Source: Gordonia otitidis NBRC 100426
GTDB lineage: Bacteria > Actinomycetota > Actinomycetes > Mycobacteriales > Mycobacteriaceae
Assembly (NCBI RefSeq): GCF_000248075.1
Contig: NZ_BAFB01000187.1
Coordinates: 1 to 64,000 of the forward strand
Reading direction: 5' to 3'
Length of the DNA: 64,000 nt
The translations under genes and the position numbers were made by a program. Below, piece after piece: positions 10,783 to 20,898 of the stretch. Each line of letters opens with the position of its first letter. Position 1 is the stretch's first letter. Below the pieces are notes generated by a model. That model made no database searches. It had not been told where the DNA came from and saw only the letters and a program-made list of their open reading frames with translations.

Positions 10783-12229
10783 CCCCAGAGGATTCCTCAA
10801 GCACACCGAGCGCGAACTGCCCGAGCGGCGTCCCGTCGACCTGCGGCTGCTCGACTGGAAAGAGGTCTACACAGACTTTGACAAAGCGGATCTGCAGACA
10901 CAGGCGAGCCGCTGCATGGACTGCGGTATCCCGTTCTGCCACAACGGTTGTCCACTGGGTAACTTGATCCCTGAGTGGAACGACCTGGTCTACCGGGATC
11001 AGTGGAAAGAGGGCATCGAACGCCTGCACGCGACCAACAACTTCCCGGAGTTCACCGGTCGTCTGTGCCCTGCGCCGTGCGAGGCGTCGTGCGTCCTCGG
11101 CATCAACCAGCCTGCGGTGACCATCAAGCAGGTCGAGGTGGAGCTGATCGACAACGCCTTCGACAGCGGCTGGGTCCAGCCGGTTCTGCCGAGCGAGCGG
11201 ACCGGCAAGTCGGTCGCGGTCGTCGGATCGGGGCCTGCGGGACTCGCTGCGGCGCAACAGCTGACGCGTGCCGGTCACACGGTGTACGTCTACGAGCGCA
11301 GCGATCGCATCGGTGGCCTGCTGCGCTACGGCATCCCCGAGTTCAAGATGGAGAAGCGCCACATCGACCGTCGTCTCGAGCAGATGAAGGCCGAGGGAAC
11401 CGTCTTCAGGACCGGCGTGAACGTCGGCGTCGACATCTCCGTCGCTCAGCTGCGTGCGGACTTCGACGCTGTTGTCCTCGCCATGGGTTCGACCATTGGT
11501 CGCGATCTCCCGATTCCCGGTCGCGAACTCGACGGCGTCCACCAGGCGATGGAGTTCCTGCCGCAGGCCAACCGTGTCCAGCTCGGCGACACCGTCGACA
11601 ACCAGATCACTGCTCGCGGCAAGAAGGTCGTCATCATCGGTGGCGGCGACACCGGCGCCGACTGCCTGGGCACCTCACTGCGTCAGGGCGCGGAGATCGT
11701 GCATCAGTTCGAGATCATGCCGAAGCCACCGACCGAGCGTGCGGAGTCGACCCCGTGGCCGACGTACCCGCTGATGTACCGGGTCTCGTCGGCCCACGAA
11801 GAGGGCGGCGAGCGTGTCTTCTCGGTCAACACCGAGCAGTTCGTCGGCGAGAACGGCAAGGTCACCGCGCTCAAGGCGCACGAGGTCGTCATGCGCGACG
11901 GTCGATTCGAGAAGGTCGAGGGCAGCGACTTCGACCTCGAGTGTGACCTGGTGCTGCTCGCGATGGGCTTCGTCGGCCCCGAGCGCGCCGATCTGCTCGA
12001 CAAGCTCGGCGTCGAGTACGACCAGCGCGGCAACATCAAGCGCGACGACGACTTCGCGGCCGTCGGCCAGGAGGGCGTGTTCGTCGCGGGCGATGCCGGT
12101 CGCGGTCAGTCGCTGATCGTGTGGGCGATTGCCGAGGGCCGCTCTGCTGCTGCGGCCGCCGACCGCTACCTCGCGGGAGCGTCGGATCTGCCTGCCCCGA
12201 TCGTGCCCACGCAGGTCGCGCAACGCTGA
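10775..12229 (+). CDS. gltD: Glutamate synthase (NADPH) small subunit
   Basis: The small subunit of glutamate synthase, a flavoprotein that passes electrons from NADPH to the GltB iron-sulfur and FMN centres. The N-terminal domain has the cysteine sets CMDCGIPFC and CPAPCEASC that bind two 4Fe-4S clusters. The FAD-binding fingerprint is [15 protein letters not shown] and the NADPH-binding one [15 protein letters not shown]. The C-terminal FAD motif is [14 protein letters not shown]. The start is GTG with GGAGG six bases upstream inside the gltB end. Its length of 484 aa is standard. A strong hairpin follows the gene and closes the operon. Confidence 0.98.
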   Translation: MADPRGFLKHTERELPERRPVDLRLLDWKEVYTDFDKADLQTQASRCMDCGIPFCHNGCPLGNLIPEWNDLVYRDQWKEGIERLHATNNFPEFTGRLCPAPCEASCVLGINQPAVTIKQVEVELIDNAFDSGWVQPVLPSERTGKSVAVVGSGPAGLAAAQQLTRAGHTVYVYERSDRIGGLLRYGIPEFKMEKRHIDRRLEQMKAEGTVFRTGVNVGVDISVAQLRADFDAVVLAMGSTIGRDLPIPGRELDGVHQAMEFLPQANRVQLGDTVDNQITARGKKVVIIGGGDTGADCLGTSLRQGAEIVHQFEIMPKPPTERAESTPWPTYPLMYRVSSAHEEGGERVFSVNTEQFVGENGKVTALKAHEVVMRDGRFEKVEGSDFDLECDLVLLAMGFVGPERADLLDKLGVEYDQRGNIKRDDDFAAVGQEGVFVAGDAGRGQSLIVWAIAEGRSAAAAADRYLAGASDLPAPIVPTQVAQR

Positions 12230-12255
12230 GCCGACCATCGGCACAATCAGTTCCA

Positions 12256-12300
12256 CAAGCCCCGCTCACCGGTACGCATTCGACCGGCGGGCGGGGCTTG
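12256..12300 (+). terminator. gltBD terminator (possibly bidirectional)
   Basis: An inverted repeat with arms CAAGCCCCGC and GCGGGGCTTG, separated by a 25-base loop that itself can pair in part (ACCGG/CCGGC region), lies 27 bases after gltD and is followed by TTCG. It sits between convergent genes, so it may end transcription from both sides. Confidence 0.75.
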
Positions 12301-12316
12301 TTCGCTGGCCGTGGGC

Positions 12317-12751
12317 TCAGAGCTTCTCGAGGACGCTCGTCATCTTCTCGGGGACCGAGTCGGCGAGCTTGCCGAAGATGAAGCCGAACAGTGGGTCACC
12401 GATGAGCTTGAAGCGGTGGAACTCGACCAGCGCACGGTAGGTGACGCTCGTCGTTCCATCGCCTCGATCGGTGAACGAAAGGTCGTCGGACGTCGTTGCA
12501 GTCTTGTTCGACCCGGAGAACACGATGTGGTTGGGATCGTCGCGGGTGAGCTCGTAGGTGAGTTCGGTCGAGATCCCGTACAGCTTGGACTTGTTGTGCC
12601 AGCGGGTGCCGAGTGCGATGGGTCCGTCGTCTTCCTGCGTGCACTCGACGGTCCCCGGGTCCCATTGCTCGGCGTGGGCGAAGTCGCGCAGGTAGGCGAC
12701 GATCACCTCTCGTGGTTGTCGGACGGTGAAGGTGCGTGAGACGTCGACCAC
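12317..12751 (-). CDS. SRPBCC (polyketide cyclase/START-like) family protein
   Basis: A small single-domain protein of 144 aa with the helix-grip fold pattern of the SRPBCC superfamily (Polyketide_cyc2-like). Typical features are the N-terminal strand SRTFTVRQPREVIVAYLRDF, the segment HAEQWDPGTVECT, and a long C-terminal amphipathic helix. Such proteins bind hydrophobic ligands; the ligand here is unknown. The GTG at 12751 has GGAG at a good distance. The open frame runs further upstream, but that extension is low-complexity and lies across the divergent promoter, so I rejected it. It is divergent from the cutinase-like gene. Confidence 0.8.
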   Translation of the reverse strand: MVDVSRTFTVRQPREVIVAYLRDFAHAEQWDPGTVECTQEDDGPIALGTRWHNKSKLYGISTELTYELTRDDPNHIVFSGSNKTATTSDDLSFTDRGDGTTSVTYRALVEFHRFKLIGDPLFGFIFGKLADSVPEKMTSVLEKL

Positions 12752-12929
12752 CGTGGTCTCCTCATGTGTTGGACAGCTCTGTTGCTCATGTGCTGGACAG
12801 CGCTGCTGCCGTGACGAACGTTCTCTAAGAGTTCGGTGAAGTGACGCTGACGGATGGGTCGAGGCCTGCCTACACTCACTGGGTCGGTAGGCGGCGGGTT
12901 CGTCGCGAACGGTCGTGGAGGGTGGGTCC

Positions 12930-13811
12930 GTGCGCAGGCTTTTCGGAATGACGGTGGCGGCGGTGCTGGCCGCGTGTGGGATCGGTGTCGCGGCAGCGCC
13001 GTCGGCATCGGCGGCGCCGGGAGCGTGCCCCAAGGTGTACGTGCTCGCGATCCCGGGCACATGGTCGGAGGGGCCGGGGCTTCTCGGTGCCGTGACGTCG
13101 GGACTCGGGCCGGACGTCAAGGTCTCCTACGTCGGCTACGACGCCACGGCGTTCCCGTGGGAGAGCGCCGTGTACGGGAAGTCGAAAGCCCAGGCCGTCG
13201 CGAACACCAAGGGTCTTGCGTCGACGATGCTCAAGCGCTGCCCAGGCACCAAGATCGCGCTCACCGGCTACAGCCAGGGCGCCGACGCCGCGGGCGACGT
13301 TGCGTCCGAGATCGGTACCGGTAGGGAGAAGATCCGTCCGCAGCAGGTCGCGGGCGTGGTGCTGATCGCCGACCCACGCCGGTCGTCGAAGGACAACCTG
13401 GTGGGTCCGCCGCTGACGGGTCAGGGCAGTGGTGGGCCGCGACTGAACGGCATGGGATATGTGCTTCCGCGCGCATTCACCATCTGTGCGCCCAAGGACC
13501 TCTACTGCAACGTGCCTCGCGAGTACTACGTGACACGCGTGATCGGATATCTCGCGGAGACCAGCGATCCCACGCCGAGCCAGGTCGGCCAGTACCAGGC
13601 TGAAGCGGGTGCGATCGTCAACGAAATGCTGACCAGGGGCGGGCCGGGCAACGTCGTCATGGAGCTCAGCAACGCCAGAGCGCGACAGCAGATCATCGAG
13701 TTCAACCGATTCCTACAGTCGGGCTCTCACGGCGACTACGGGAGCTTCCAGGTCAAACCGGGAGTGACAGCTGTGGCGTGGGCGCATCAATTCCTTGCCG
13801 GGTTGGGCTGA
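12930..13811 (+). CDS. Secreted cutinase-family serine esterase
   Basis: An exported alpha/beta hydrolase of the cutinase family. The N-terminus is a Sec-type signal peptide with a probable cleavage after ASA at about residue 28. The nucleophile elbow is GYSQGAD, giving Ser115 as the catalytic serine; the Asp may lie near CAPKDLYC and the His near the C-terminus, which I could not assign firmly. Cysteines near the start of the mature chain (GACP), in LKRCPG and in ICAPKDLYC suggest disulfides. The start at 12930 is GTG with GGAGG eight bases upstream; an in-frame GTG at 12915 lacks a site. Likely substrates are lipids or esters in the envelope or outside the cell. Confidence 0.85.
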   Translation: MRRLFGMTVAAVLAACGIGVAAAPSASAAPGACPKVYVLAIPGTWSEGPGLLGAVTSGLGPDVKVSYVGYDATAFPWESAVYGKSKAQAVANTKGLASTMLKRCPGTKIALTGYSQGADAAGDVASEIGTGREKIRPQQVAGVVLIADPRRSSKDNLVGPPLTGQGSGGPRLNGMGYVLPRAFTICAPKDLYCNVPREYYVTRVIGYLAETSDPTPSQVGQYQAEAGAIVNEMLTRGGPGNVVMELSNARARQQIIEFNRFLQSGSHGDYGSFQVKPGVTAVAWAHQFLAGLG

Positions 13812-13942
13812 GTAGCGCGTCGGTCGCTGGTTGGTAACGAACCGTGTGTGACGATCGATACGTAAGGGTGAGTTGCGCCGAGGAACTCGGCAATACAAGA
13901 TAGTAAAGATTGAATCCGTTCTGACGCAGGAAACGTATCGTC

Positions 13943-14098
13943 ATGAAGCTGGCAGCAACGTTCCAGACACCCCGTCGACACTCGATGCTGAGTGCCATCA
14001 CCGGCGGCCGGTTCGGCCGTCACCGCGTGGCGCATCGGTTCCCCGCCGAGGCCGAGCGCCTCATCACGCCCGCGGAACTCAAGCGATTGACCGCCTGA
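13943..14098 (+). CDS. Small Arg-rich hypothetical protein (51 aa)
   Basis: A 51-codon ORF with no recognised family. The product is basic, with arginines and histidines in its middle (GGRFGRHRVAHRF) and an amphipathic end (LITPAELKRL). About 80 percent of codons end in G or C, as expected for real coding sequence here. Upstream is an AT-richer stretch (13895-13925) that could be a promoter, and a short perfect hairpin (GCCGAG/CTCGGC, 13877-13891). The ribosome binding site is weak (AGGA about 11 bases upstream). It lies between the cutinase-like gene and the convergent S4 gene. A chance ORF remains possible. Confidence 0.45.
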   Translation: MKLAATFQTPRRHSMLSAITGGRFGRHRVAHRFPAEAERLITPAELKRLTA

Positions 14099-14119
14099 TC
14101 TCCGTGGCTCGACGGCTCG

Positions 14120-14341
14120 TCACCCGAGGGTGACCCGCGCCGACGTGCCGCCCAGCGAGATCACATCGCCGACGGCCAGTTGTCTGCCGCGACGCGTCTC
14201 GACATCCCCGTTGACCGTGACCATGCCGTCGGCGATCACTTCCTTGGCCTCGGCGCCGGACTCGATCAGGTTGGCCAGCTTCAAGAACTGGCCGAGTCTG
14301 ATCCCGTCGCTGCGCACCGGGACATCGAATGCGTCGTCCAT
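14120..14341 (-). CDS. S4-domain RNA-binding protein
   Basis: A 73-aa protein made almost wholly of one S4 RNA-binding domain, similar to the small YbcJ/YaaA-type S4 proteins. The pattern IRLGQFLKLANLIESGAEAK followed by GMVTVNGDVETRRGRQL is the typical S4 core. Such proteins are usually linked to ribosome or tRNA binding, with no enzyme domain. I took the ATG at 14341 as the start; the frame continues upstream into the lysX promoter and start region, where it would overlap the divergent lysX gene. It converges with the small ORF at 13943. Confidence 0.85.
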   Translation of the reverse strand: MDDAFDVPVRSDGIRLGQFLKLANLIESGAEAKEVIADGMVTVNGDVETRRGRQLAVGDVISLGGTSARVTLG

Positions 14342-14410
14342 GCGTCGAAGATACTGCGTGGCGGCCGGACTCCACGCACCGTCGAACCTCCGGTGATCTA
14401 CCTTTGATCC

Positions 14411-17400
14411 ATGGCGGTCGAGACCCCATCCCAGACACCCCGAAGCGCTCCGACGCACCCCGACACCGCAGCGCAGCGGGTGGAGCGGGCAGATGCGGAC
14501 CGGAGGTCGGCCGACCTCCTCGAGCGAATCCGGCACCCGCGCGGGTTCGGTAGCCACGCACCACGGATCGCCGGACTCGTGGTCGGCATCATGGCGACGA
14601 TCGCGCTGCTGTCGAGCATCTTCCCGTTCTTCCGTCACTGGATCCACGTGCCGCGCGATTATGTCGACGACTTCATCATCTCGATGCCGGACACCAGCTT
14701 CGCGTGGTCGTTCGTCCTCGCCCTGGTCGCCATCGCGCTGACAGCACGTAAACGCATCGCATGGTGGATCTGCGTGATCTACCTGCTGCTGTTCATGGCG
14801 GGAAACGCGTTGTTGCTGTGGCAGCCGGTCGCTGACGACTTCGACGTCGACGACACCGAGCGCATGAACATCGTGATCGGCCTGGGGATCGACCTGATCG
14901 CGCTGGTCTTCCTGCTCGTGACCTACCGGCAGTTCTACACGCGGGTTCGGCGCGCGGCCCTACTGCGCGCTCTCGTGGTTCTGGTGGTCGGATTGGCGAT
15001 AGCGACGGCGGTCGGGTTCGCACTCGTCTGGCTGTTCCCCGGAAGCCTGGAGCGATCCGAGCGGCTGCCCTACGCGTTCAACCGGGTGGTCGCGTTCGCG
15101 GCAATCGACCAGCGAACCTTCGACGGCCACCACACGTATCCGCCGGTCAACGGCGCGCTCGGACTGTTCGGTGCGCTCGCGCTCATCGTCGCGGCGTCTG
15201 TTCTGTTCCGCTCGCAACGCCTGAAGTCGTTGATGACGGCCACGGACGAGCGCCTGATCCGCGCACTGATCGCACGATTCAACGACGACGATTCGTTGGC
15301 GTACTTCTCGACGCGCCGCGACAAAGCGGTGGTGTTCTCTCGTGATGGCCGAGCCGCGATCACCTACCGCGTCGAACTCGGGGTCGGTCTCGCAGGTGGC
15401 GACCCGATCGGCCACCCCGACTCGTGGCCGGACGCGATAGCCGAGTTCCTGGTGCTGTGCGAGCGCTACGGGTGGCATCCGGCGGCGATGGGGTCGAGTG
15501 AGCGTGGGGCGGCGGCCTTCGAGGCTGCGGGCTTCACGTCGCTCAACATCGGCGACGAAGCGATCCTGCACACACGCCAGTTCACGCTGAGCGGCCCGAC
15601 GATGAAGAGCGTGCGGCAGGCGGTGACCCGCACCCGTCGTGCCGGCGTGACCACGCGAATCCGCAGACACGCCGACATCCCGCCCGCCGAGATGGCGCAG
15701 GTGATCGCACGGGCCGACGCGTGGCGCGACACCGAGGAGGAGCGTGGCTTCGCGATGGCGTTGTCGCGGCTGGGTGATCCCGCCGACGGTGATTGCCTGC
15801 TGGTCGAGGCGGTGCTCGACGAGGGCGGACCAGACGAGAAGGTCGTCGGGATGCTGTCGTTCGTGCCCTGGGGCCGACGCGGTGTCTCGCTCGACCTGAT
15901 GCGCCGCGACCGCAGCGGGATCAACGGCGTGGTCGAGACCATGGTGACCGACCTCTGCCGCGACTCCGAGAACTTCGGCATCACCGAGATCTCCCTGAAC
16001 TTCGCGACCTTCCGTGCGGTGTTCGAGAAGGGACAGGAGATCGGAGCCGGGCCGGTCATGCGTGCCAGCTACGCGGTGTTGATGTTCGGCTCCAAGTTCT
16101 TTCAGATGGAGTCGTTGTACCGGTCCAACGCCAAGTACCTACCCGACTGGCAGCCCAGGTTCCTGTGCTTCGAGGACAACCGCATGATCGCCCGGGCCGG
16201 ACTCGCAGCCGTCGTCACGGAGGGGTTCGTCAGGCTTCCACGGATCGGCCGGAAGGAACAGTACGCAGCAGGGCAGTCGTCGGTACCCGCGGGAATCGAC
16301 GTCGACGCGCTGATCGCAGAGCTCGACGCCGAGGCGGCGGCGCAGAACTCCGTCGCCGCGCATCGCCCCGAGCAGGTCAGGGTGCGACTTGCCAAGCTGG
16401 ACACCATGATCGACGAGGGCGTCGATCCGTACCCGCCCGCAGACCCGCCGTCACACACCATCGCGCAGGCCCTCGAGGTGGCTGCGGGGACGCCGGTGTC
16501 GGTGGCGGGACGCATCACTCGTCTGCGTGACTTCGGCAAGGTCGTGTTCGCGGATATCCACGACTGGTCGGGACAGGTACAGATCCTCGTCGAGACCTCC
16601 CGGCTCGACGCCGGATCACGGGACTTCGCCGCAGACGTCGACCTCGGTGACCTCGTGGAGGTGCACGGCGAGATGGGCACCAGCCGCACGGGCGAGCTGT
16701 CCGTGCTGGTTGACCGATGGGCGATGATCGGCAAGTCGTTGCGCCCGCTGCCGGACAAATGGGCGGGCCTGACCGATCCGGAAGCCCGTGTGCGGCAACG
16801 ATATGTCGACCTCGCAATCAACCCGCGGTCGCGCGAGCTGCTGGCGACGCGCAGCGTCGTCGTCAAGGCGCTGCGCGACTTCCTCTCCGCACGCGGTTAT
16901 CTCGAGGTGGAGACGCCGATCCTCCAACGCATCCACGGTGGCGCGAATGCGACTCCGTTCACCACGCACATCAACGCCTACAACCTGGACCTCTATCTGC
17001 GTATCGCGCCCGAGCTGTACCTCAAGAGGCTGTGCGTCGGCGGGATGGAGAAGGTCTTCGAGATCGGACGGAACTTCCGCAACGAGGGAGTCGACTTCAG
17101 TCACAACCCGGAGTTCACGAGCCTCGAAGCCTATGAGGCGCACAGTGATTACCTGAAGATGCTCGACCTCACGCGCGAGATGATCCAGTACGCCGCCACC
17201 GCCGCATACGGCGAACCGGTCATCATCCGCTACGACGAGGACGGCACCGAGCAGCGGATCGACATCTCAGGACGCTGGCCGGTGAAAACCGTGTACGGGG
17301 TGGTGTCCGAAGGTGCAGGGGAGCAGATCACCCCCGAGACCACGGTGGATCAGCTACGGGACGTCTGCCACCGGCTCGGCATCGCCATCCGCCCCGATTG

Positions 17401-17821
17401 GGACGCTGGTGCCATTGTGCAGGAACTCTACGAGCATCTTGGCGAGGATCGCACCACGTTTCCCACGTTCTACAAGGATTTCCCGACGTCGGTGTCGCCG
17501 TTGACGCGCGCGCATCGGAGTGAACGAGGGGTTGCCGAGCGCTGGGACCTCGTCGCATGGGGCGTCGAGCTGGGCACCGCCTACACCGAGCTGACCGATC
17601 CCGTCGAGCAACGTAAAAGGCTTACCGCGCAGTCGATCCTGGCCGCTGACGGGGATCCGGAGGCCATGGAGCTCGACGAGGACTTCCTGCAGGCGCTCGA
17701 GTACGCGATGCCGCCGACGGGCGGACTCGGTGTCGGGGTCGACCGCGTGGTCATGCTGATCACCGGACAGTCGATTCGCGAATCGTTGGCCTTCCCGCTG
17801 GCCAAGCCGCAGGAGAACTAG
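14411..17821 (+). CDS. lysX: Bifunctional lysylphosphatidylglycerol synthetase/lysyl-tRNA synthetase LysX
   Basis: LysX charges tRNA with lysine and transfers the lysine to phosphatidylglycerol, giving a cationic lipid that protects against antimicrobial peptides. The 1136-aa chain has an N-terminal membrane region (about residues 50-270, roughly six segments), then an MprF-like DUF2156 transferase domain (about 280-610). After a linker come an OB-fold (about 705-800) and a class II synthetase core with motif 2 [20 protein letters not shown] and motif 3 [11 protein letters not shown]. This is the known architecture of mycobacterial LysX, as opposed to a plain LysS. The start ATG has no clear ribosome binding site. 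The alpha/beta hydrolase gene follows after two bases, so the two are probably cotranscribed. Confidence 0.95.
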   Translation: MAVETPSQTPRSAPTHPDTAAQRVERADADRRSADLLERIRHPRGFGSHAPRIAGLVVGIMATIALLSSIFPFFRHWIHVPRDYVDDFIISMPDTSFAWSFVLALVAIALTARKRIAWWICVIYLLLFMAGNALLLWQPVADDFDVDDTERMNIVIGLGIDLIALVFLLVTYRQFYTRVRRAALLRALVVLVVGLAIATAVGFALVWLFPGSLERSERLPYAFNRVVAFAAIDQRTFDGHHTYPPVNGALGLFGALALIVAASVLFRSQRLKSLMTATDERLIRALIARFNDDDSLAYFSTRRDKAVVFSRDGRAAITYRVELGVGLAGGDPIGHPDSWPDAIAEFLVLCERYGWHPAAMGSSERGAAAFEAAGFTSLNIGDEAILHTRQFTLSGPTMKSVRQAVTRTRRAGVTTRIRRHADIPPAEMAQVIARADAWRDTEEERGFAMALSRLGDPADGDCLLVEAVLDEGGPDEKVVGMLSFVPWGRRGVSLDLMRRDRSGINGVVETMVTDLCRDSENFGITEISLNFATFRAVFEKGQEIGAGPVMRASYAVLMFGSKFFQMESLYRSNAKYLPDWQPRFLCFEDNRMIARAGLAAVVTEGFVRLPRIGRKEQYAAGQSSVPAGIDVDALIAELDAEAAAQNSVAAHRPEQVRVRLAKLDTMIDEGVDPYPPADPPSHTIAQALEVAAGTPVSVAGRITRLRDFGKVVFADIHDWSGQVQILVETSRLDAGSRDFAADVDLGDLVEVHGEMGTSRTGELSVLVDRWAMIGKSLRPLPDKWAGLTDPEARVRQRYVDLAINPRSRELLATRSVVVKALRDFLSARGYLEVETPILQRIHGGANATPFTTHINAYNLDLYLRIAPELYLKRLCVGGMEKVFEIGRNFRNEGVDFSHNPEFTSLEAYEAHSDYLKMLDLTREMIQYAATAAYGEPVIIRYDEDGTEQRIDISGRWPVKTVYGVVSEGAGEQITPETTVDQLRDVCHRLGIAIRPDWDAGAIVQELYEHLGEDRTTFPTFYKDFPTSVSPLTRAHRSERGVAERWDLVAWGVELGTAYTELTDPVEQRKRLTAQSILAADGDPEAMELDEDFLQALEYAMPPTGGLGVGVDRVVMLITGQSIRESLAFPLAKPQEN

Positions 17822-17823
17822 CT

Positions 17824-18750
17824 GTGCAGGGCGGTCAGGGTGAGGTTGATCGGCCGCCACCAGGGCGGTTCGTGAACGTCGAGGGCCAGCGCGTCCACGT
17901 CGTCGACGAAGGGTCGGGCACACCGCTGCTGTTGATGGCGGCGATGGGCAGCAACTGGTTCGATCTCGATCATCTCGCGGTCCGACTCGTCGAACGCGGC
18001 TGGCGGGTGATCCGCTTCGACCGGCCGGGATACGGCCTGTCGGAGCCGCTACCTCGAGGTCGCGTCCTGACGCTGCGGCTCGAGGTGTCGTGGATGGTCG
18101 GGGTGCTCGACGAACTCGGCGTCGTCGAGCCGGTCACCGTCGTCGGACATTCGGTTGCCACCCTCTATGTGGAGGCCTTTGCGCGTCTACACCCGGCACG
18201 CACCGCAGGTATCGCAATGCTCGACGGGTCGTATGTGCTCTTACCCTGGCGGCTCCTGCCGCTCGGGGCGCGAATCGACAACGCGCACAGGGCTGTCGGT
18301 GCAGGTCGTGCGATCACCAAGCGTCTCCGCCTCCCGCGGCGCGGATTCTCACGTATGCGCACCGTGGTGCTCCCGACGCCGCCGGAGGGCTTCTACGACC
18401 ACGAACATTACTGGGCTGGAAGGTTTTTCGGCGGTTGGCCGATGCTGTTGGCCACGATGGTCGAGAACGCGGCGTTCCCGACGCTCAACGCCTCGCTGCG
18501 TCGAATGCGTAAACACAGTCCGATGCCCGACGTTCCGGACGTCGTCGTCGCCGCATTGTCGGGGCCGAAGCCGTGGCGCAGTTTCTGGTTGTGGAAACAG
18601 TCACGCTATGCCCGCATGCTCGGCGGTCGACTGGTGCCGGTGGCTGCAAGCCACTTCGTGGTGCTGGAGATACCGGACGAGATCGCCGACGTGATCGACG
18701 ATCTCGGTGCTGCGGAGCGCGAAGCGACGCCGAGACATTCACCTGACTGA
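17824..18750 (+). CDS. Alpha/beta hydrolase
   Basis: A 308-aa alpha/beta hydrolase. The nucleophile elbow is VVGHSVATL, with Ser110 as the likely catalytic serine, and FDRPGYGLSEP is the conserved strand before it. The segment at the usual oxyanion position reads LLMAAMGSNW instead of the common HG motif. The His may be in the SHFVVLEIP segment near the C-terminus. The start is GTG with AGGAG eight bases upstream, only two bases after lysX, so it is translationally linked to lysX; a lipid-ester substrate would fit that context but is only a guess. Confidence 0.85.
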   Translation: MQGGQGEVDRPPPGRFVNVEGQRVHVVDEGSGTPLLLMAAMGSNWFDLDHLAVRLVERGWRVIRFDRPGYGLSEPLPRGRVLTLRLEVSWMVGVLDELGVVEPVTVVGHSVATLYVEAFARLHPARTAGIAMLDGSYVLLPWRLLPLGARIDNAHRAVGAGRAITKRLRLPRRGFSRMRTVVLPTPPEGFYDHEHYWAGRFFGGWPMLLATMVENAAFPTLNASLRRMRKHSPMPDVPDVVVAALSGPKPWRSFWLWKQSRYARMLGGRLVPVAASHFVVLEIPDEIADVIDDLGAAEREATPRHSPD

Positions 18751-18793
18751 CGGCTCTCCGGTGGTCGAAGAGTTCGATCGCTAGGGTATCCGC

Positions 18794-19588
18794 ATGACAT
18801 CGGCGGGACCGTTCTGGTCGAGATCCTGGTTCACCTCGCTGATCACAGCGGTCACGTTTGTCGGATTGGTCGCTTTTCACGTCTGGTGGTGGATGGGCCA
18901 TGGAAAGCCAGTGGCGTGGATACTCCTACTCGGCACGCCCTTTCTCGCATTCCTGCCTGCCGGGGTGATCGCCAAGCTGTCGCAACGTCGATGGGCGCGT
19001 GAATGGGCGCAGGCCAACGGATTCGCGTACTTTCCGGAAACGAATTGGCCGGTTCCGACATGGGATTTCCCGCCCTTCTCGACGGGACGCGCACGTGCCA
19101 AGCGTGTCCGCGACGGGATGAGCGGAATGGTGGGCACCCATCCGGCCACCTTCTTTCGATACACCTGGATCAACAACAACCGAGTGCAGATCACGACGCA
19201 TCAGCGCAGCGTGTTCGTGCTGCGGCTACCGACGGCTCTTCCGCGGTTGACCCTCGGAACCACCATGGACCTGTCGACCGGGAAACGCGTCGAGTTCGAG
19301 TCCGAGGATTTCAACAGCAGGTTCTTCGTCCACTCGACCGACCCCGGCTTCGCGCATGCGGTGTTCACGCCCAGGACGATCGACGCCTTGATGTCGTTGC
19401 GCAAGGCGCGTGGTGCGCTGCTGGTGACCAAGATCGAGATCGCGGGCAGTGAGCTTGTCGCGACCTCGACGATGGCCAGCAGACCGGAGGCAATCACCGC
19501 AGTATTCGAGGTGATGCGCATCATCGCCGACGGTATTCCGCGCTACCTGTGGATTGATCGAGGCCAGAACGAAGGGGCGTGGCAGTGA
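18794..19588 (+). CDS. Conserved membrane protein, function unknown
   Basis: A 264-aa protein with two N-terminal transmembrane segments (about residues 12-30 and 38-58) followed by a soluble domain of about 200 aa with alternating strands and helices. The soluble domain has aromatic-rich stretches (FAYFPETNWPVPTWDFPPF) and a DLSTGKRVEFESEDFNSRF segment. I do not recognise a named family with confidence. It overlaps the LemA gene by four bases (GTGA), so the two products are probably made together and may act at the membrane as a pair. Confidence 0.75.
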   Translation: MTSAGPFWSRSWFTSLITAVTFVGLVAFHVWWWMGHGKPVAWILLLGTPFLAFLPAGVIAKLSQRRWAREWAQANGFAYFPETNWPVPTWDFPPFSTGRARAKRVRDGMSGMVGTHPATFFRYTWINNNRVQITTHQRSVFVLRLPTALPRLTLGTTMDLSTGKRVEFESEDFNSRFFVHSTDPGFAHAVFTPRTIDALMSLRKARGALLVTKIEIAGSELVATSTMASRPEAITAVFEVMRIIADGIPRYLWIDRGQNEGAWQ

Positions 19589-20184
19589 GTACGTGGGTCA
19601 TCATCGTGGTGGTCGTCGTGGCGGTGCTCGTCATGATCACCTGGTATTTCTCTTCTTTCAACAGCTTTGTGCGCCTGCGTAATCTGGTCGACGAGTCGTG
19701 GCGACAGGTCGACGTGGAACTGCAGCGGCGGCACGACCTGGTGCCGAACCTGGTAGCGACCGTGTCTGCGTCGGCTGCTTTCGAACAGACGACTCTCGAA
19801 TCGGTCACGAGTGCGCGCGCCGCGGCGTTGAATCTCGGTCAGGGCGCCGACGTCGCCGCGATCGCGTCCGCCGAGAATCTGTTGTCGGCCGCGCTGTCGC
19901 GACTGCAGGCGTTGACCGAGCAGTATCCGCAACTCCAGGCGGTTCGTGGCTACGACGCACTGCGCCGAGAACTCGAGGACACGGAGGACCGGATCGCTGC
20001 GGCGCGTCGGCTCTACAACGGCAACGTGCGTGCGCTGAACACGCGGATCGAGTCGATGCCCGCGTCGCTGGTTGCCTCGGTGCATCACGTACCGCGCGCC
20101 GAGTACTTCGAGATCAGCGAGCCCGCACGGCGCGCCGTCGACGTCGCGGGTCTGCTGAACCCGGACGGCGACCAGGGCCGTTGA
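19585..20184 (+). CDS. LemA family protein
   Basis: A LemA-family protein of 199 aa: one N-terminal transmembrane segment (about residues 4-22), then the family signature FNSFVRLRNLVDESWRQVDVELQRRHDLVPNLV and a bundle of helices. The YDALRRELEDTEDRIAAARR segment is also typical. The biochemical function of LemA proteins is unsettled. I chose the GTG at 19585 because it overlaps the preceding stop as GTGA and has AAGGGG about nine bases upstream; the GTG at 19579 is too close to that site. Confidence 0.9.
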   Translation: MSTWVIIVVVVVAVLVMITWYFSSFNSFVRLRNLVDESWRQVDVELQRRHDLVPNLVATVSASAAFEQTTLESVTSARAAALNLGQGADVAAIASAENLLSAALSRLQALTEQYPQLQAVRGYDALRRELEDTEDRIAAARRLYNGNVRALNTRIESMPASLVASVHHVPRAEYFEISEPARRAVDVAGLLNPDGDQGR

Positions 20185-20328
20185 CACCGGGTCGCCGCAT
20201 CGGATCAACGACGAGGTAACAGCGACGAGGTAGCTGTCCGCCCGTGCCGGTGTGGGTAAGGGTCGTTTTCGCTACCCGCCGGTAACCGCAGGTACCCATG
20301 ACTGTGCGTCACACCTATGCTGTACGTC

Positions 20329-20811
20329 ATGGCAGAGTTCACCTTCACGCCCACAGCTGACCTCGTCGACGAGATCGGCGCAGACGTCCGAAGCTGCGAC
20401 ACCCAGTTCACCCAGTACGGCGGGGTGCGCGAGTTCGTGGGAACCGTGACCACCGTCCGGTGCTTCCAGGACAACGCACTGCTCAAATCCATCCTCGGTG
20501 AGGCGAATCCCGGCGGGGTGCTCGTCATCGACGGTGATGCGTCGGTACACACCGCGCTGGTCGGCGACATCATCGCGGAGCTCGGGCGTTCGAACGGGTG
20601 GGTCGGGATCATCGCCAACGGCGCTATCCGCGACGCCAAGACCATCGGCGGAATGGAGATCGGTGTGAAGGCGCTCGGAACCAACCCGCGCAAGTCCACC
20701 AAGACCGGAGCGGGCGAGCGCGACGTGCCGGTGACGCTCGGTGGAGTCACCTTCACCCCCGGCGACACCGTGTATTCCGACGACGACGGCATCGTGCTCG
20801 TCGCGCCCTGA
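20329..20811 (+). CDS. rraA: RraA family protein
   Basis: A member of the RraA family, whose proteins either inhibit RNase E or act as 4-hydroxy-4-methyl-2-oxoglutarate aldolase-like enzymes. The 160-aa length is typical. The family pattern appears as [27 protein letters not shown] followed by [12 protein letters not shown]. The catalytic-type Arg/Asp pair in GAIRD is present. The ATG at 20329 gives the usual N-terminus; an in-frame ATG four codons upstream is possible. No Shine-Dalgarno is obvious, so translation may be leaderless. Which of the two functions holds here is undecided. Confidence 0.85.
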   Translation: MAEFTFTPTADLVDEIGADVRSCDTQFTQYGGVREFVGTVTTVRCFQDNALLKSILGEANPGGVLVIDGDASVHTALVGDIIAELGRSNGWVGIIANGAIRDAKTIGGMEIGVKALGTNPRKSTKTGAGERDVPVTLGGVTFTPGDTVYSDDDGIVLVAP

Positions 20812-20898
20812 CCTGATCCTTCCGTCACTACCCGCTCACGCACCAGGAGGCCCCGATGCCCAAAGCCAACTCCCGACTATTTCGACCGCCTCGGCGCC

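Noticed and set aside
8011-10806. 931-residue open frame on the minus strand
   Set aside because: It lies opposite gltB, whose family motifs are complete, and its product has no recognisable domains. It is a GC-rich shadow.
12752-13120. N-terminal extension of the SRPBCC protein
   Set aside because: The extension is low-complexity, crosses the divergent cutinase-like gene, and the GTG at 12751 has a good ribosome binding site.
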